A stretch of DNA of 5,934 bases from an uncultured Clostridia bacterium (GCA_946563605.1 CAMNVW010000098.1:1-5934), one strand, 5' to 3'. Counted from the stretch's first letter, positions 1 through 4,569 are shown. Notes: generated by a model from the sequence alone, not told the origin. Numbers and translations are program-made.

Positions 1-69
1 CCGCTTAACCGACAACGCGAATTGGGTGCAGGCTCAGCCTGCTTTTGAAAAAGGCTGGCGAAAACTTTT
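1..69 (+). repeat. Dispersed intergenic repeat, copy D (cut by window edge)
   Basis: Bases 1-68 match 4354-4421 (copy C) with two substitutions, at positions 42 (C for T) and 56 (T for G). The copy holds a perfect hairpin, GCAGGC-TCA-GCCTGC (28-42), then CTTTT-GA-AAAAG, and ends in GCGAAAACTTTT. That end lies 3 bases from the spoVG stop codon on the opposite strand. Similarity starts at base 1, so the element probably continues to the left of the window. The T at 42 in copy C turns the outer G-C pair of the hairpin into G-U, so pairing is still possible. It codes for nothing recognisable. Mobility and function are unknown. Confidence 0.85.
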
Positions 70-72
70 GTT

Positions 73-366
73 TTACGGATTTATCGTTTCTTCCTCGGGC
101 TGCGAATGTTCAGCGATGTACTGCTCATACGCGCACAGCACAGCGTCCTCAAGCTGTTTTCTTGCCTGTGGGGTGATTGGATGGGAAATGTCGCGGAAAG
201 CGCCGTTTTCATCCTTGCGGCTCGGCATGGCAACAAATAATCGTTCGGGTCCCTCAATCACTTTGATGTCGTGAACGGCAAGGTCGTAATCGACCGTGAT
301 GGACACAAGCGCGCGCAGACGGTTTTCGGAATAGATTTTTCGGATGCGAATATCTGTAATGTTCAT
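73..366 (-). CDS. spoVG: Septation/RNA-binding regulator SpoVG
   Basis: This is a 97-residue protein, the same length as Bacillus SpoVG. It carries the conserved core VHDIKVIEG (residues 31-39), LFVAMPSRK (43-51) and FRDISHPI (57-64), and has a charged, variable C-terminal tail, as usual in the family. SpoVG proteins are small cytoplasmic nucleic-acid-binding regulators. They were first tied to spore cortex formation and asymmetric septation in Bacillus, and to control of virulence and wall genes in other Firmicutes. Many non-spore-formers have one, so it does not prove sporulation. The ATG is preceded on the minus strand by AAAGGAG (374-380) with a 7-base spacer, which fixes the start. The gene diverges from murC. 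Its stop codon abuts repeat copy D and there is no classical hairpin plus T-run terminator, so the transcript probably runs into the repeat. I see no clear sigma-H promoter. Confidence 0.96.
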   Translation of the reverse strand: MNITDIRIRKIYSENRLRALVSITVDYDLAVHDIKVIEGPERLFVAMPSRKDENGAFRDISHPITPQARKQLEDAVLCAYEQYIAEHSQPEEETINP

Positions 367-435
367 ATGCTTTCTCCTTTGGGTCAGGTTTTGGAAAAAT
401 TTTTAGGTCAATGTTAGTATGCGCATAAAATGCCA

Positions 436-471
436 TGTCATGCGCCGCGGTTTTTGAAATTGCGCATGACA
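436..471. promoter_or_regulatory. Perfect 10-bp inverted repeat in the spoVG-murC divergent region
   Basis: TGTCATGCGC (436-445) and GCGCATGACA (462-471) are exact reverse complements separated by 16 bases. The core hexamer GCGCAT or its complement occurs again within the 8-bp palindrome ATGCGCAT at 419-426. The sites lie 53-105 bases upstream of the spoVG start codon and about 85 bases upstream of the murC -35 element. They could be operator half-sites for a dimeric regulator of spoVG, or a hairpin in the spoVG leader. No T-run follows on either strand, so it is not a terminator. A regulatory role is inference from position and symmetry. Confidence 0.5.
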
Positions 472-521
472 AAAATCGTTTCGTGAATCTTCAAAATGCT
501 TTTGCTGCACAAAAGCGTGTG

Positions 522-584
522 AAAAAAAGAAAAACAAAAATTCGAGCAAATACTGTTTATTTTCTGCACGATAAGCAATATAAT
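522..584 (+). promoter_or_regulatory. Sigma-A type promoter of murC with upstream A-tract
   Basis: A perfect -10 box TATAAT is at 579-584. A weak -35 candidate TTTATT is at 556-561, with a 17-base spacer. A nearly pure adenine tract (522-540) lies upstream of the -35 region, where an UP element or bent DNA would act. It could compensate for the poor -35. The predicted transcript begins near 591, giving a leader of about 45 bases before the murC ATG. Confidence 0.6.
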
Positions 585-621
585 AAGAATATAGATTTTA
601 GTAAAAAAACATTGACGCTTT

Positions 622-629
622 AAAGGTGG
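622..629 (+). promoter_or_regulatory. Shine-Dalgarno site that sets the murC start
   Basis: AAAGGTGG precedes the ATG at 635 by 5 bases. An in-frame GTG at 626 lies inside this site, so it is unlikely to be the real start. The ATG at 635 is therefore preferred. Confidence 0.75.
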
Positions 630-634
630 TTGCT

Positions 635-2011
635 ATGACACATATTCACAAAGATTTTCTTAAAGATAAAAAGCATATTCATTTTATCGGTATCGGCGGT
701 TCGGGAATGTTTCCGCTGGTGCAGATCCTGCACGGGATGGGATACTATATCACCGGCTCAGACAATAACCCGGGCGACACCATCAATTTTGAGCGCGACA
801 AGCTGGATATTCCGGTTACCATCGGGCAGTGCGCGGAAAATATCAAGGGCGCGGATTTGATTGTCCACACAGCGGCAATCATGGACGACAACCCGGAGCT
901 GATGGCGGCAAGAGAAAGCGGTGTTCCGACCATCGAGCGTGCGGAGCTTTTGGGCTTGGTGACAAGCTGGTTTGACAACTGCGTCTGTATCTGCGGAACC
1001 CACGGAAAGACAACCACCTCGGCGATGCTGACACAGATGTTCATGGAATGCGGCATGGATCCGTCGGCAGTGATCGGTGGAAAACTCGAAGCAATCGGCG
1101 GCAGCGGCAGACTGGGCAAAAGCGACAACATGGTCTGTGAAGCCTGCGAATTTGAGGACCATTTTTTAAAGTGCCATCCCGATGTGGCGGTTATTCTCAA
1201 TGTCGATGCGGATCACCTGGAATATTTTAAAACGCTCGAAAATATCATTGCCTCCTTCCATCAATTTGCCCAAATGACAAGCAAAACGGTTATTTACAAC
1301 GGCGATGACGAGAACTCCTGTAAAGCGGTGGAAGGAGTTACCGGCAAGAAGATGATTACCTTCGGCATGAGCGAGAAAAACGATTATTACCCTAAAAATA
1401 TCGTCCACAAGGACGGCAGACACTCCCGTTATGAGCTGCATTATCACGGGGAAAATTTGGGCGAGGTGCTGCTGAATATCCCGGGCGACCACAATATTTA
1501 TAACAGCATGGCGGCGATTGCAGCAGCAATCGAATCCGGCTGCACGCCAAGTCAGGCAATCGCTTCTGCAAAAGTATTTCAAGGAGCAGGCAGACGATTT
1601 GAGATTATGGGAGTGAATAAGGGCGTAACGATTGCCGACGATTACGGACACCATCCGGCGGAGATCGAAGCGACGCTCAAAGCAGCAAAAGCGATGACGG
1701 AATACCGTGAGGTATGGGCGGTGCATCAGCCGTTTACCTATTCAAGAACTGCGATGCTGCTGAATGATTTTGTAAGGGTGCTGCAAATTGCCGACCATGT
1801 CGTGCTTTCGGAAATCATGGGCTCGCGCGAAAAAAACACCTATAACATCTACGCAAAAGACCTTGCCGACAAAATACCAGGCTGCGTCTGGTTCCCGACA
1901 TTTGAGGAGATGTCACAGTATGTGATGAGCCATGCACAGCCTGGAGATTTGGTTATCACGATGGGCTGCGGCGATGTTTATAAGTGCGCGAAGATGATGC
2001 TGAAGGAATAA
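635..2011 (+). CDS. murC: UDP-N-acetylmuramate--L-alanine ligase MurC
   Basis: This 458-residue protein has the usual MurC length. It performs the ATP-dependent addition of L-alanine to UDP-MurNAc, the first amino acid step of peptidoglycan stem peptide synthesis in the cytoplasm. The N-terminal UDP-binding domain has the glycine-rich GIGGSGM (19-25). The central ATPase domain has the P-loop GTHGKTTT (121-128) and NVDADH (189-194). The C-terminal domain has the MurC hallmark DDYGHHP (335-341) and HQPFTYSRT (364-372). Where many MurC proteins read EADESDxSF, this one has EACEFEDHF (169-177). To my knowledge this resembles clostridial MurC proteins, so I keep the MurC call. The first glutamate of that stretch is retained. 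ATG at 635 is chosen over the in-frame GTG at 626, which falls inside the ribosome binding site. It has its own promoter and no obvious terminator downstream. Other Mur ligases (MurD, Mpl) are less likely given DDYGHHP and the length. Confidence 0.97.
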   Translation: MTHIHKDFLKDKKHIHFIGIGGSGMFPLVQILHGMGYYITGSDNNPGDTINFERDKLDIPVTIGQCAENIKGADLIVHTAAIMDDNPELMAARESGVPTIERAELLGLVTSWFDNCVCICGTHGKTTTSAMLTQMFMECGMDPSAVIGGKLEAIGGSGRLGKSDNMVCEACEFEDHFLKCHPDVAVILNVDADHLEYFKTLENIIASFHQFAQMTSKTVIYNGDDENSCKAVEGVTGKKMITFGMSEKNDYYPKNIVHKDGRHSRYELHYHGENLGEVLLNIPGDHNIYNSMAAIAAAIESGCTPSQAIASAKVFQGAGRRFEIMGVNKGVTIADDYGHHPAEIEATLKAAKAMTEYREVWAVHQPFTYSRTAMLLNDFVRVLQIADHVVLSEIMGSREKNTYNIYAKDLADKIPGCVWFPTFEEMSQYVMSHAQPGDLVITMGCGDVYKCAKMMLKE

Positions 2012-2030
2012 AAGTACCGTAAGGACAACG

Positions 2031-2058
2031 ATAAAACGGATATAAAACGGATATAAAA
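2031..2058 (+). repeat. 11-bp tandem repeat, about 2.5 copies, downstream of murC
   Basis: ATAAAACGGAT occurs at 2031-2041 and again at 2042-2052, followed by the partial unit ATAAAA (2053-2058). The core AAAACGG recurs at 2140-2146 inside the promoter region of the next gene. An 11-bp period places the units on nearly the same face of the helix, which would suit a binding site array. It could also be simple slippage. No function can be assigned. Confidence 0.7.
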
Positions 2059-2135
2059 AGCATCAGTCTATGGCATAAATCCATAAAACTTTAAGTATAA
2101 GAATAATTTTTTTGACAAAGTTGCATAATTTTTTC

Positions 2136-2164
2136 TTGCAAAACGGTTTTGACGATGGTATAGT
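2136..2164 (+). promoter_or_regulatory. Putative promoter of the S10 peptidase gene with a palindrome in the spacer
   Basis: A -35 candidate TTGCAA (2136-2141) and a -10 candidate TATAGT (2159-2164) are separated by 17 bases. The 13-base palindrome CAAAAC-G-GTTTTG (2139-2151) overlaps the -35 box and the spacer, a classic place for a repressor operator. A better -35 match, TTGACA, lies at 2112-2117, but it has no -10 box at a proper distance. The predicted leader is about 45 bases. Confidence 0.45.
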
Positions 2165-2200
2165 TATCATGGATGAAAAAATTATCAATTTATCTATTTT

Positions 2201-2218
2201 AAGGGGGAAATTATTGTG
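2201..2218 (+). promoter_or_regulatory. Strong ribosome binding site with GTG start
   Basis: AAGGGGG (2201-2207) lies 8 bases before a GTG codon (2216-2218). Reading upstream in the same frame, a TGA stop occurs at 2174-2176 with no ATG after it. The GTG is therefore the only credible start and no N-terminal signal peptide is hidden upstream. Confidence 0.8.
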
Positions 2219-3652
2219 CTTAAAACTGATGTCTTTACACCTTCATGCTTTACTTCCGAAGGAACGATCGAACTGCGTGGGGTTAAGGTTCCTTATCACA
2301 CTGTCTGTGAAGACAATGTGTTCTATGATGATGAGGGCAAAGCCATTGCATCTATCTTCTCGTACTCTTATTTCCGTTCTGATGTAGAGGATACAAAGGA
2401 CAGACCGGTTATGTTCTGCTTTAACGGTGGTCCGGGTACATCTTCTATGATGGTTCATGTCGGTTTCCTCGGCACAAAGAGAATGAAATACGGTCCCGTT
2501 GATGACGACGGTTTGCCGCTTCCTCCTTATGAGTCGTGCGATAACGCACAGTGTCTTCTCGACATCTGTGATCTGGTTATAATCGACCCTGTCGGCACCG
2601 GTTTCGGACGTCTTTTAGACGAAAGCAAGAAAGATATGTTCTACGGCATTGAGCAGGATGCTGAAGCGACCCTTACATTTATTCAGAAGTGGCTTGCAAA
2701 GTACAACCGTTGGCAGAGCCCAAAGTATATGTGCGGCGAAAGCTACGGCTGCACACGCGCTTCCACAGTCGCAGGTATCGGATCTCTTCTCGGCGCAGAA
2801 CGTGCTTATTCCGTAACATTTGACGGTCTTATTCTTATCGGCAATACAGTTACAAATGGCACGCACTTTGGCGCTGCCAAGCCGGTTTATCCGGCAGTTC
2901 TCGCTTTCCCCACTCTTGCAGCTACAAACTGGTATCACAACCATCCGTCAGAGCAGAGCGTTGAGGAATTTGTAGCAGAAGCGAAGAAATTCGCCGACAC
3001 GGAATATCTCCTTGCGCTCTATCAGGGTGAATCGCTCCAGGGTGAAGCCCGTGAAAAGATCATTGAAAAGGTAATGTACTACACAGGCGTATCGCGTGAA
3101 TATCTTATGAAGCGTGAACTGGTAGTGGAAGATGTAGAATTCCGTGCTGAAGTCGCACGCAATCAGGGCAAGTATGTCGCTCGTATCGACGGCAGAATCA
3201 CTCGCCCGCTCTACCGCTCCGGTCTTGAAGAGGCGACATGGGGCAAGCGCGACGACCCAGCGGAAGGCAAGTACAACTCTTTCTTCCAGTCGGTACTGTG
3301 CGGAGAAGTATTCCCGATGCTCAATATCAAGTGGGACAGAAATTTTGTCAACTCTCAAAGTCTCTACATGAATTGGGACAACAATATAAAGGGCAGAAAT
3401 ACCGCGCAGTGCCTCAGTGCCGCAATGCGCCGTACACCAGGTATGCGTACTTTCTTCGCAAACGGCTGGTACGACATCTGCACACAGATCGGGATTCTTT
3501 ACTATACGCTTGATCATTCCGGACTGCCGATGGACAGAGTTTTTGTTAAGGGTTATCAATCGGGTCATATGGCTTACCTCGGCGAAGAACTTATTCAGGA
3601 ACTGACAGACGATATTTACAAGTTCATCAAGGGCAACGATCCTACAAAGTAA
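2216..3652 (+). CDS. Serine carboxypeptidase-like protein, peptidase family S10
   Basis: This 478-residue alpha/beta hydrolase matches the serine carboxypeptidase family (MEROPS S10, COG2939 type). Family members remove C-terminal amino acids from peptides. Visible landmarks are NGGPGTSS (70-77, oxyanion/substrate-carboxylate region), DPVGTGF in the first half, the nucleophile elbow GESYG with Ser176, the catalytic Asp420 in NGWYD, and His451 in QSGHM. A GKYVARIDGR stretch in the C-terminal half resembles a conserved segment of bacterial homologues. All three catalytic residues are present, so the enzyme is probably active. Known S10 enzymes are mostly secreted, vacuolar or lysosomal and work at acidic pH. 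This one has no signal peptide or membrane segment and no room for one upstream, so it should be cytoplasmic. The GTG start follows AAGGGGG with an 8-base gap. The gene stands alone between its own promoter and a strong terminator. The substrate is unknown; a role in recycling imported peptides is inference. Confidence 0.92.
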   Translation: MLKTDVFTPSCFTSEGTIELRGVKVPYHTVCEDNVFYDDEGKAIASIFSYSYFRSDVEDTKDRPVMFCFNGGPGTSSMMVHVGFLGTKRMKYGPVDDDGLPLPPYESCDNAQCLLDICDLVIIDPVGTGFGRLLDESKKDMFYGIEQDAEATLTFIQKWLAKYNRWQSPKYMCGESYGCTRASTVAGIGSLLGAERAYSVTFDGLILIGNTVTNGTHFGAAKPVYPAVLAFPTLAATNWYHNHPSEQSVEEFVAEAKKFADTEYLLALYQGESLQGEAREKIIEKVMYYTGVSREYLMKRELVVEDVEFRAEVARNQGKYVARIDGRITRPLYRSGLEEATWGKRDDPAEGKYNSFFQSVLCGEVFPMLNIKWDRNFVNSQSLYMNWDNNIKGRNTAQCLSAAMRRTPGMRTFFANGWYDICTQIGILYYTLDHSGLPMDRVFVKGYQSGHMAYLGEELIQELTDDIYKFIKGNDPTK

Positions 3653-3685
3653 TTTTACATATTAACCATAGTCCAAAGTGGATAG

Positions 3686-3721
3686 AAAAGACACCTGGGT
3701 ATGTATACCCAGGTGTCTTTT
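3686..3721. terminator. Strong, bidirectional-looking terminator after the S10 gene
   Basis: A perfect 17-bp inverted repeat (arms 3686-3702 and 3705-3721) has a GT centre. The stem core is GACACCTGGGTAT/ATACCCAGGTGTC. It is flanked by AAAA on the left and TTTT on the right, so it can work from either side. It begins 33 bases after the S10 stop codon. Confidence 0.9.
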
Positions 3722-3738
3722 ATGAAAAAAATATTATG

Positions 3739-3824
3739 ATAAAAGTTTTTGGTTGAGCTTTTTTCAAAAAGCTCACAGATTCCAAAGGCAGAGCCTTTGG
3801 GCGCACTCCGCAGAGTGCGAAATA
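3739..3824 (-). repeat. Three-hairpin repeat element, copy A (inverted)
   Basis: Read on the minus strand, this stretch aligns with copy B (4210-4292) over its whole length. Its hairpins, in plus-strand coordinates, are: CGCACTC/GAGTGCG (3802-3808, 3813-3819) with a 4-base loop; CCAAAGGC-AGA-GCCTTTGG (3782-3800); and GAGCTTTTT-TC-AAAAAGCTC (3755-3774). On the minus strand the loop of the first stem reads TGCG, the linker after the second reads AATCTG, and the end is AAAACTTTTAT. All are identical to copy B, while two of the stems differ in sequence but stay paired. Confidence 0.88.
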
Positions 3825-3828
3825 TCCC

Positions 3829-3885
3829 AAAAATAAAAATAAAAATAGATATAAATATAATATAAATATAAATATAAATAAAAAT
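3829..3885 (+). repeat. A/T-only hexamer-phased simple repeat
   Basis: In these 57 bases the only G or C is G3848. The tract starts with AAAAAT three times (3829-3846), then runs as TATAAA-type hexamers with one unit shortened to five (3850-3878). It is low-complexity and prone to slippage. Any -10-like boxes in it are expected by chance and are not called as promoters. Confidence 0.85.
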
Positions 3886-3971
3886 CGTGTGGGGAACAAA
3901 GCTGTTTCGGTGCAGGCGCACGGCAGTGCGTTTTTCCGTAAGGAAAAATAAATATAAAAAATAAAAATCGT
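3876..3971 (+). repeat. Hairpin module bounded by 13-bp direct repeats
   Basis: AAATAAAAATCGT occurs at 3876-3888 and again at 3959-3971, giving an 83-base period. The segment between holds two adjacent perfect hairpins: CGCAC-GGCA-GTGCG (3917-3930) and TTTTTCC-GTAA-GGAAAAA (3931-3948). It also has GGTGCAGGC (3909-3917), which recurs in repeats C and D. The arrangement looks like an insertion or a segmental duplication with sequence decay. Which of these it is cannot be decided here. Confidence 0.65.
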
Positions 3972-4000
3972 TCGAGGCACTAACTTTCATTCGATACTCC

Positions 4001-4026
4001 TGTGCGGGAGCACACCGCGCAAGCGG
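4001..4026 (+). repeat. Two adjacent short hairpins with GNRA-type loops
   Basis: TGTGC-GGGA-GCACA (4001-4014) is followed immediately by CCGC-GCAA-GCGG (4015-4026). Both loops fit GNRA, the stable RNA tetraloop class, as does GTAA at 3938-3941. This suggests structure at the RNA level, but short GC hairpins are also common in repeat-rich DNA. Confidence 0.5.
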
Positions 4027-4091
4027 ATTCAATTTATTCTGTACACTTTCTTTCTCAACGCTTTTTAACAATACAGGAAAAGTTTATACTG

Positions 4092-4120
4092 TCCAAAATC
4101 ATCCACCGGATAATTTTGGA
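4092..4120 (+). repeat. Interrupted 12-bp hairpin
   Basis: TCCAAAAT (4092-4099) pairs with ATTTTGGA (4113-4120). After one C-A mismatch, ATCC pairs with GGAT around an ACC loop. No T-run follows, so it is not a standard terminator for plus-strand transcripts. Confidence 0.6.
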
Positions 4121-4147
4121 AGGAAAATTTGTGCTTGAAATCAGTTC

Positions 4148-4180
4148 TTGAAAACTTTTTTTCTTTCAAAAAGTTTTCAA
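4148..4180. repeat. Perfect 13-bp inverted repeat
   Basis: TTGAAAACTTTTT (4148-4160) and AAAAAGTTTTCAA (4168-4180) are exact complements with a 7-base loop. The arms contain the same AAAACTTTT word that ends repeats A to D, here in both orientations. It may be two repeat ends meeting head to head. The A/T-rich stem and T-run (4156-4162) give it a weak terminator look. Confidence 0.65.
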
Positions 4181-4209
4181 ACTTTCAAAAATGCGCCTGA
4201 CGATAAGAG

Positions 4210-4292
4210 TATTTCGCTCGTTGCGACGAGCGACCAAAGGCGCTGCCTTTGGAATCTGCCGCCTTTTGAAAAAGGCGGGCGAAAACTTTTAT
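4210..4292 (+). repeat. Three-hairpin repeat element, copy B (direct)
   Basis: The three perfect hairpins in order are CGCTCGT-TGCG-ACGAGCG (4215-4232), CCAAAGGC-GCT-GCCTTTGG (4234-4252) and CCGCCTTTT-GA-AAAAGGCGG (4259-4278). The linker AATCTG (4253-4258) and the end AAAACTTTTAT are shared with copy A. Stems 1 and 3 differ from copy A by paired changes that keep every base pair. Bases 4213-4222 can alternatively pair over 10 bp with 4301-4310, enclosing hairpins 2 and 3. Confidence 0.88.
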
Positions 4293-4353
4293 TTCGTCCT
4301 AACGAGCGAAGCCGGAGGCTAAGCGACCTGCGCGAGAGCGTAACTTTTAATTT
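4293..4353 (+). other. Linker between repeats B and C with small hairpins
   Basis: It holds ACGAGCGA (4302-4309), repeating 4226-4233; a hairpin AGCC-GGA-GGCT (4310-4320); and CGC-GAGA-GCG (4331-4340), another GNRA loop. AACTTTTAATTT (4342-4353) resembles the ends of the flanking repeats. TAAGCG (4320-4325) can pair with CGCTTA (4355-4360) at the start of repeat C. It may belong to one larger structured unit that spans 4210-4421. Confidence 0.5.
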
Positions 4354-4421
4354 CCGCTTAACCGACAACGCGAATTGGGTGCAGGCTCAGCCTGTTTTTG
4401 AAAAAGGCGGGCGAAAACTTT
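4354..4421 (+). repeat. Dispersed intergenic repeat, copy C
   Basis: It matches bases 1-68 with two substitutions. It contains the hairpin GCAGGC-TCA-GCCTGT, then a block TTTTGAAAAAGGCGGGCG followed by AAAACTTT that is also the end of copy B (4264-4288). Its AAAACTTT end points toward ridA, just as copy D points toward spoVG. Confidence 0.88.
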
Positions 4422-4487
4422 ATTTTTTCCTTTCTTTTGGGAATTAAAAAGTTTTTTGCAAAACTGTTCTGATTATCCAAATAAAGG

Positions 4488-4517
4488 TTGTCAAAGCAAT
4501 GGAATTTGTGTTAAAAT
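4488..4517 (+). promoter_or_regulatory. Sigma-A type promoter of ridA
   Basis: The -35 box TTGTCA (4488-4493) and -10 box TAAAAT (4512-4517) each match the consensus at five of six positions, with an 18-base spacer. The predicted transcript starts near 4524, leaving a leader of about 75 bases. This is the best-matched promoter pair in the window and fits a well-expressed housekeeping gene. Confidence 0.72.
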
Positions 4518-4529
4518 AAACATTGTCAA

Positions 4530-4569
4530 GGGAACAAGTTTGTCCCCCCAATATCTTCGCACAAGCGAA
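4530..4569 (+). promoter_or_regulatory. Two small hairpins in the ridA leader
   Basis: GGGA-A-CAA (4530-4537) can pair with TTGTCCC (4540-4546) with one bulged A, just after the likely transcription start. TTCGC-ACAA-GCGAA (4556-4569) forms a second hairpin, 14 bases before the ribosome binding site. They could protect the transcript's 5' end, or the first could be an operator. It is not a riboswitch class I recognise. Confidence 0.4.

Larger units (their letters stand above)
3722..4487. other. Gene-free island of hairpins and repeats
   Basis: This long intergenic stretch lies between the S10 terminator and the ridA promoter. It holds an inverted copy of a three-hairpin element (A), an almost pure A/T hexamer tract, a module between 13-bp direct repeats, several short hairpins, a 13-bp inverted repeat, a direct copy of the three-hairpin element (B), and repeat C. 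Short reading frames on both strands are built from these repeats or from AT-rich low-complexity sequence. They lack ribosome binding sites and known motifs. The outermost copies, A on the left and C on the right, both point their AAAACTTT end outward, toward the flanking genes. No tRNA, rRNA, CRISPR array or riboswitch that I know is recognisable. Confidence 0.75.

Noticed and set aside
28..69. Terminator of spoVG within repeat D on the minus strand
   Set aside because: A hairpin exists (GCAGGC/GCCTGC), but on the minus strand it is followed by ACCCAATT and not a T-run, so it does not meet the intrinsic terminator pattern.
435..623. 62-codon frame between spoVG and murC
   Set aside because: It covers the inverted repeat, the A-tract and the murC promoter, has no ribosome binding site and has a composition unlike the genes.
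2112..2387. 91-codon frame overlapping the start of the S10 gene
   Set aside because: It shifts into an alternative frame of a clear conserved coding region. The strong AAGGGGG site serves the GTG at 2216.
3655..4071. 138-codon reading frame on the minus strand (and an overlapping 86-codon one at 3720-3980)
   Set aside because: The translation follows the A/T hexamer tract (runs of Ile, Tyr, Phe) and the repeat hairpins. There is no ribosome binding site or known motif, and it runs through a strong terminator.
3741..4421. CRISPR array or integron attC cluster
   Set aside because: Units differ in length and orientation, there are no regularly spaced identical repeats with unique spacers, and no cas or integrase gene or attC core sites are seen.
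4148..4447. 99-codon reading frame on the plus strand, with FEKGGRKL occurring twice
   Set aside because: The repeated peptide is only the translation of the B and C repeat ends. The start lies in the 13-bp inverted repeat and lacks a Shine-Dalgarno site. Bases 26-274 give the same peptide by the same cause, antisense to spoVG.
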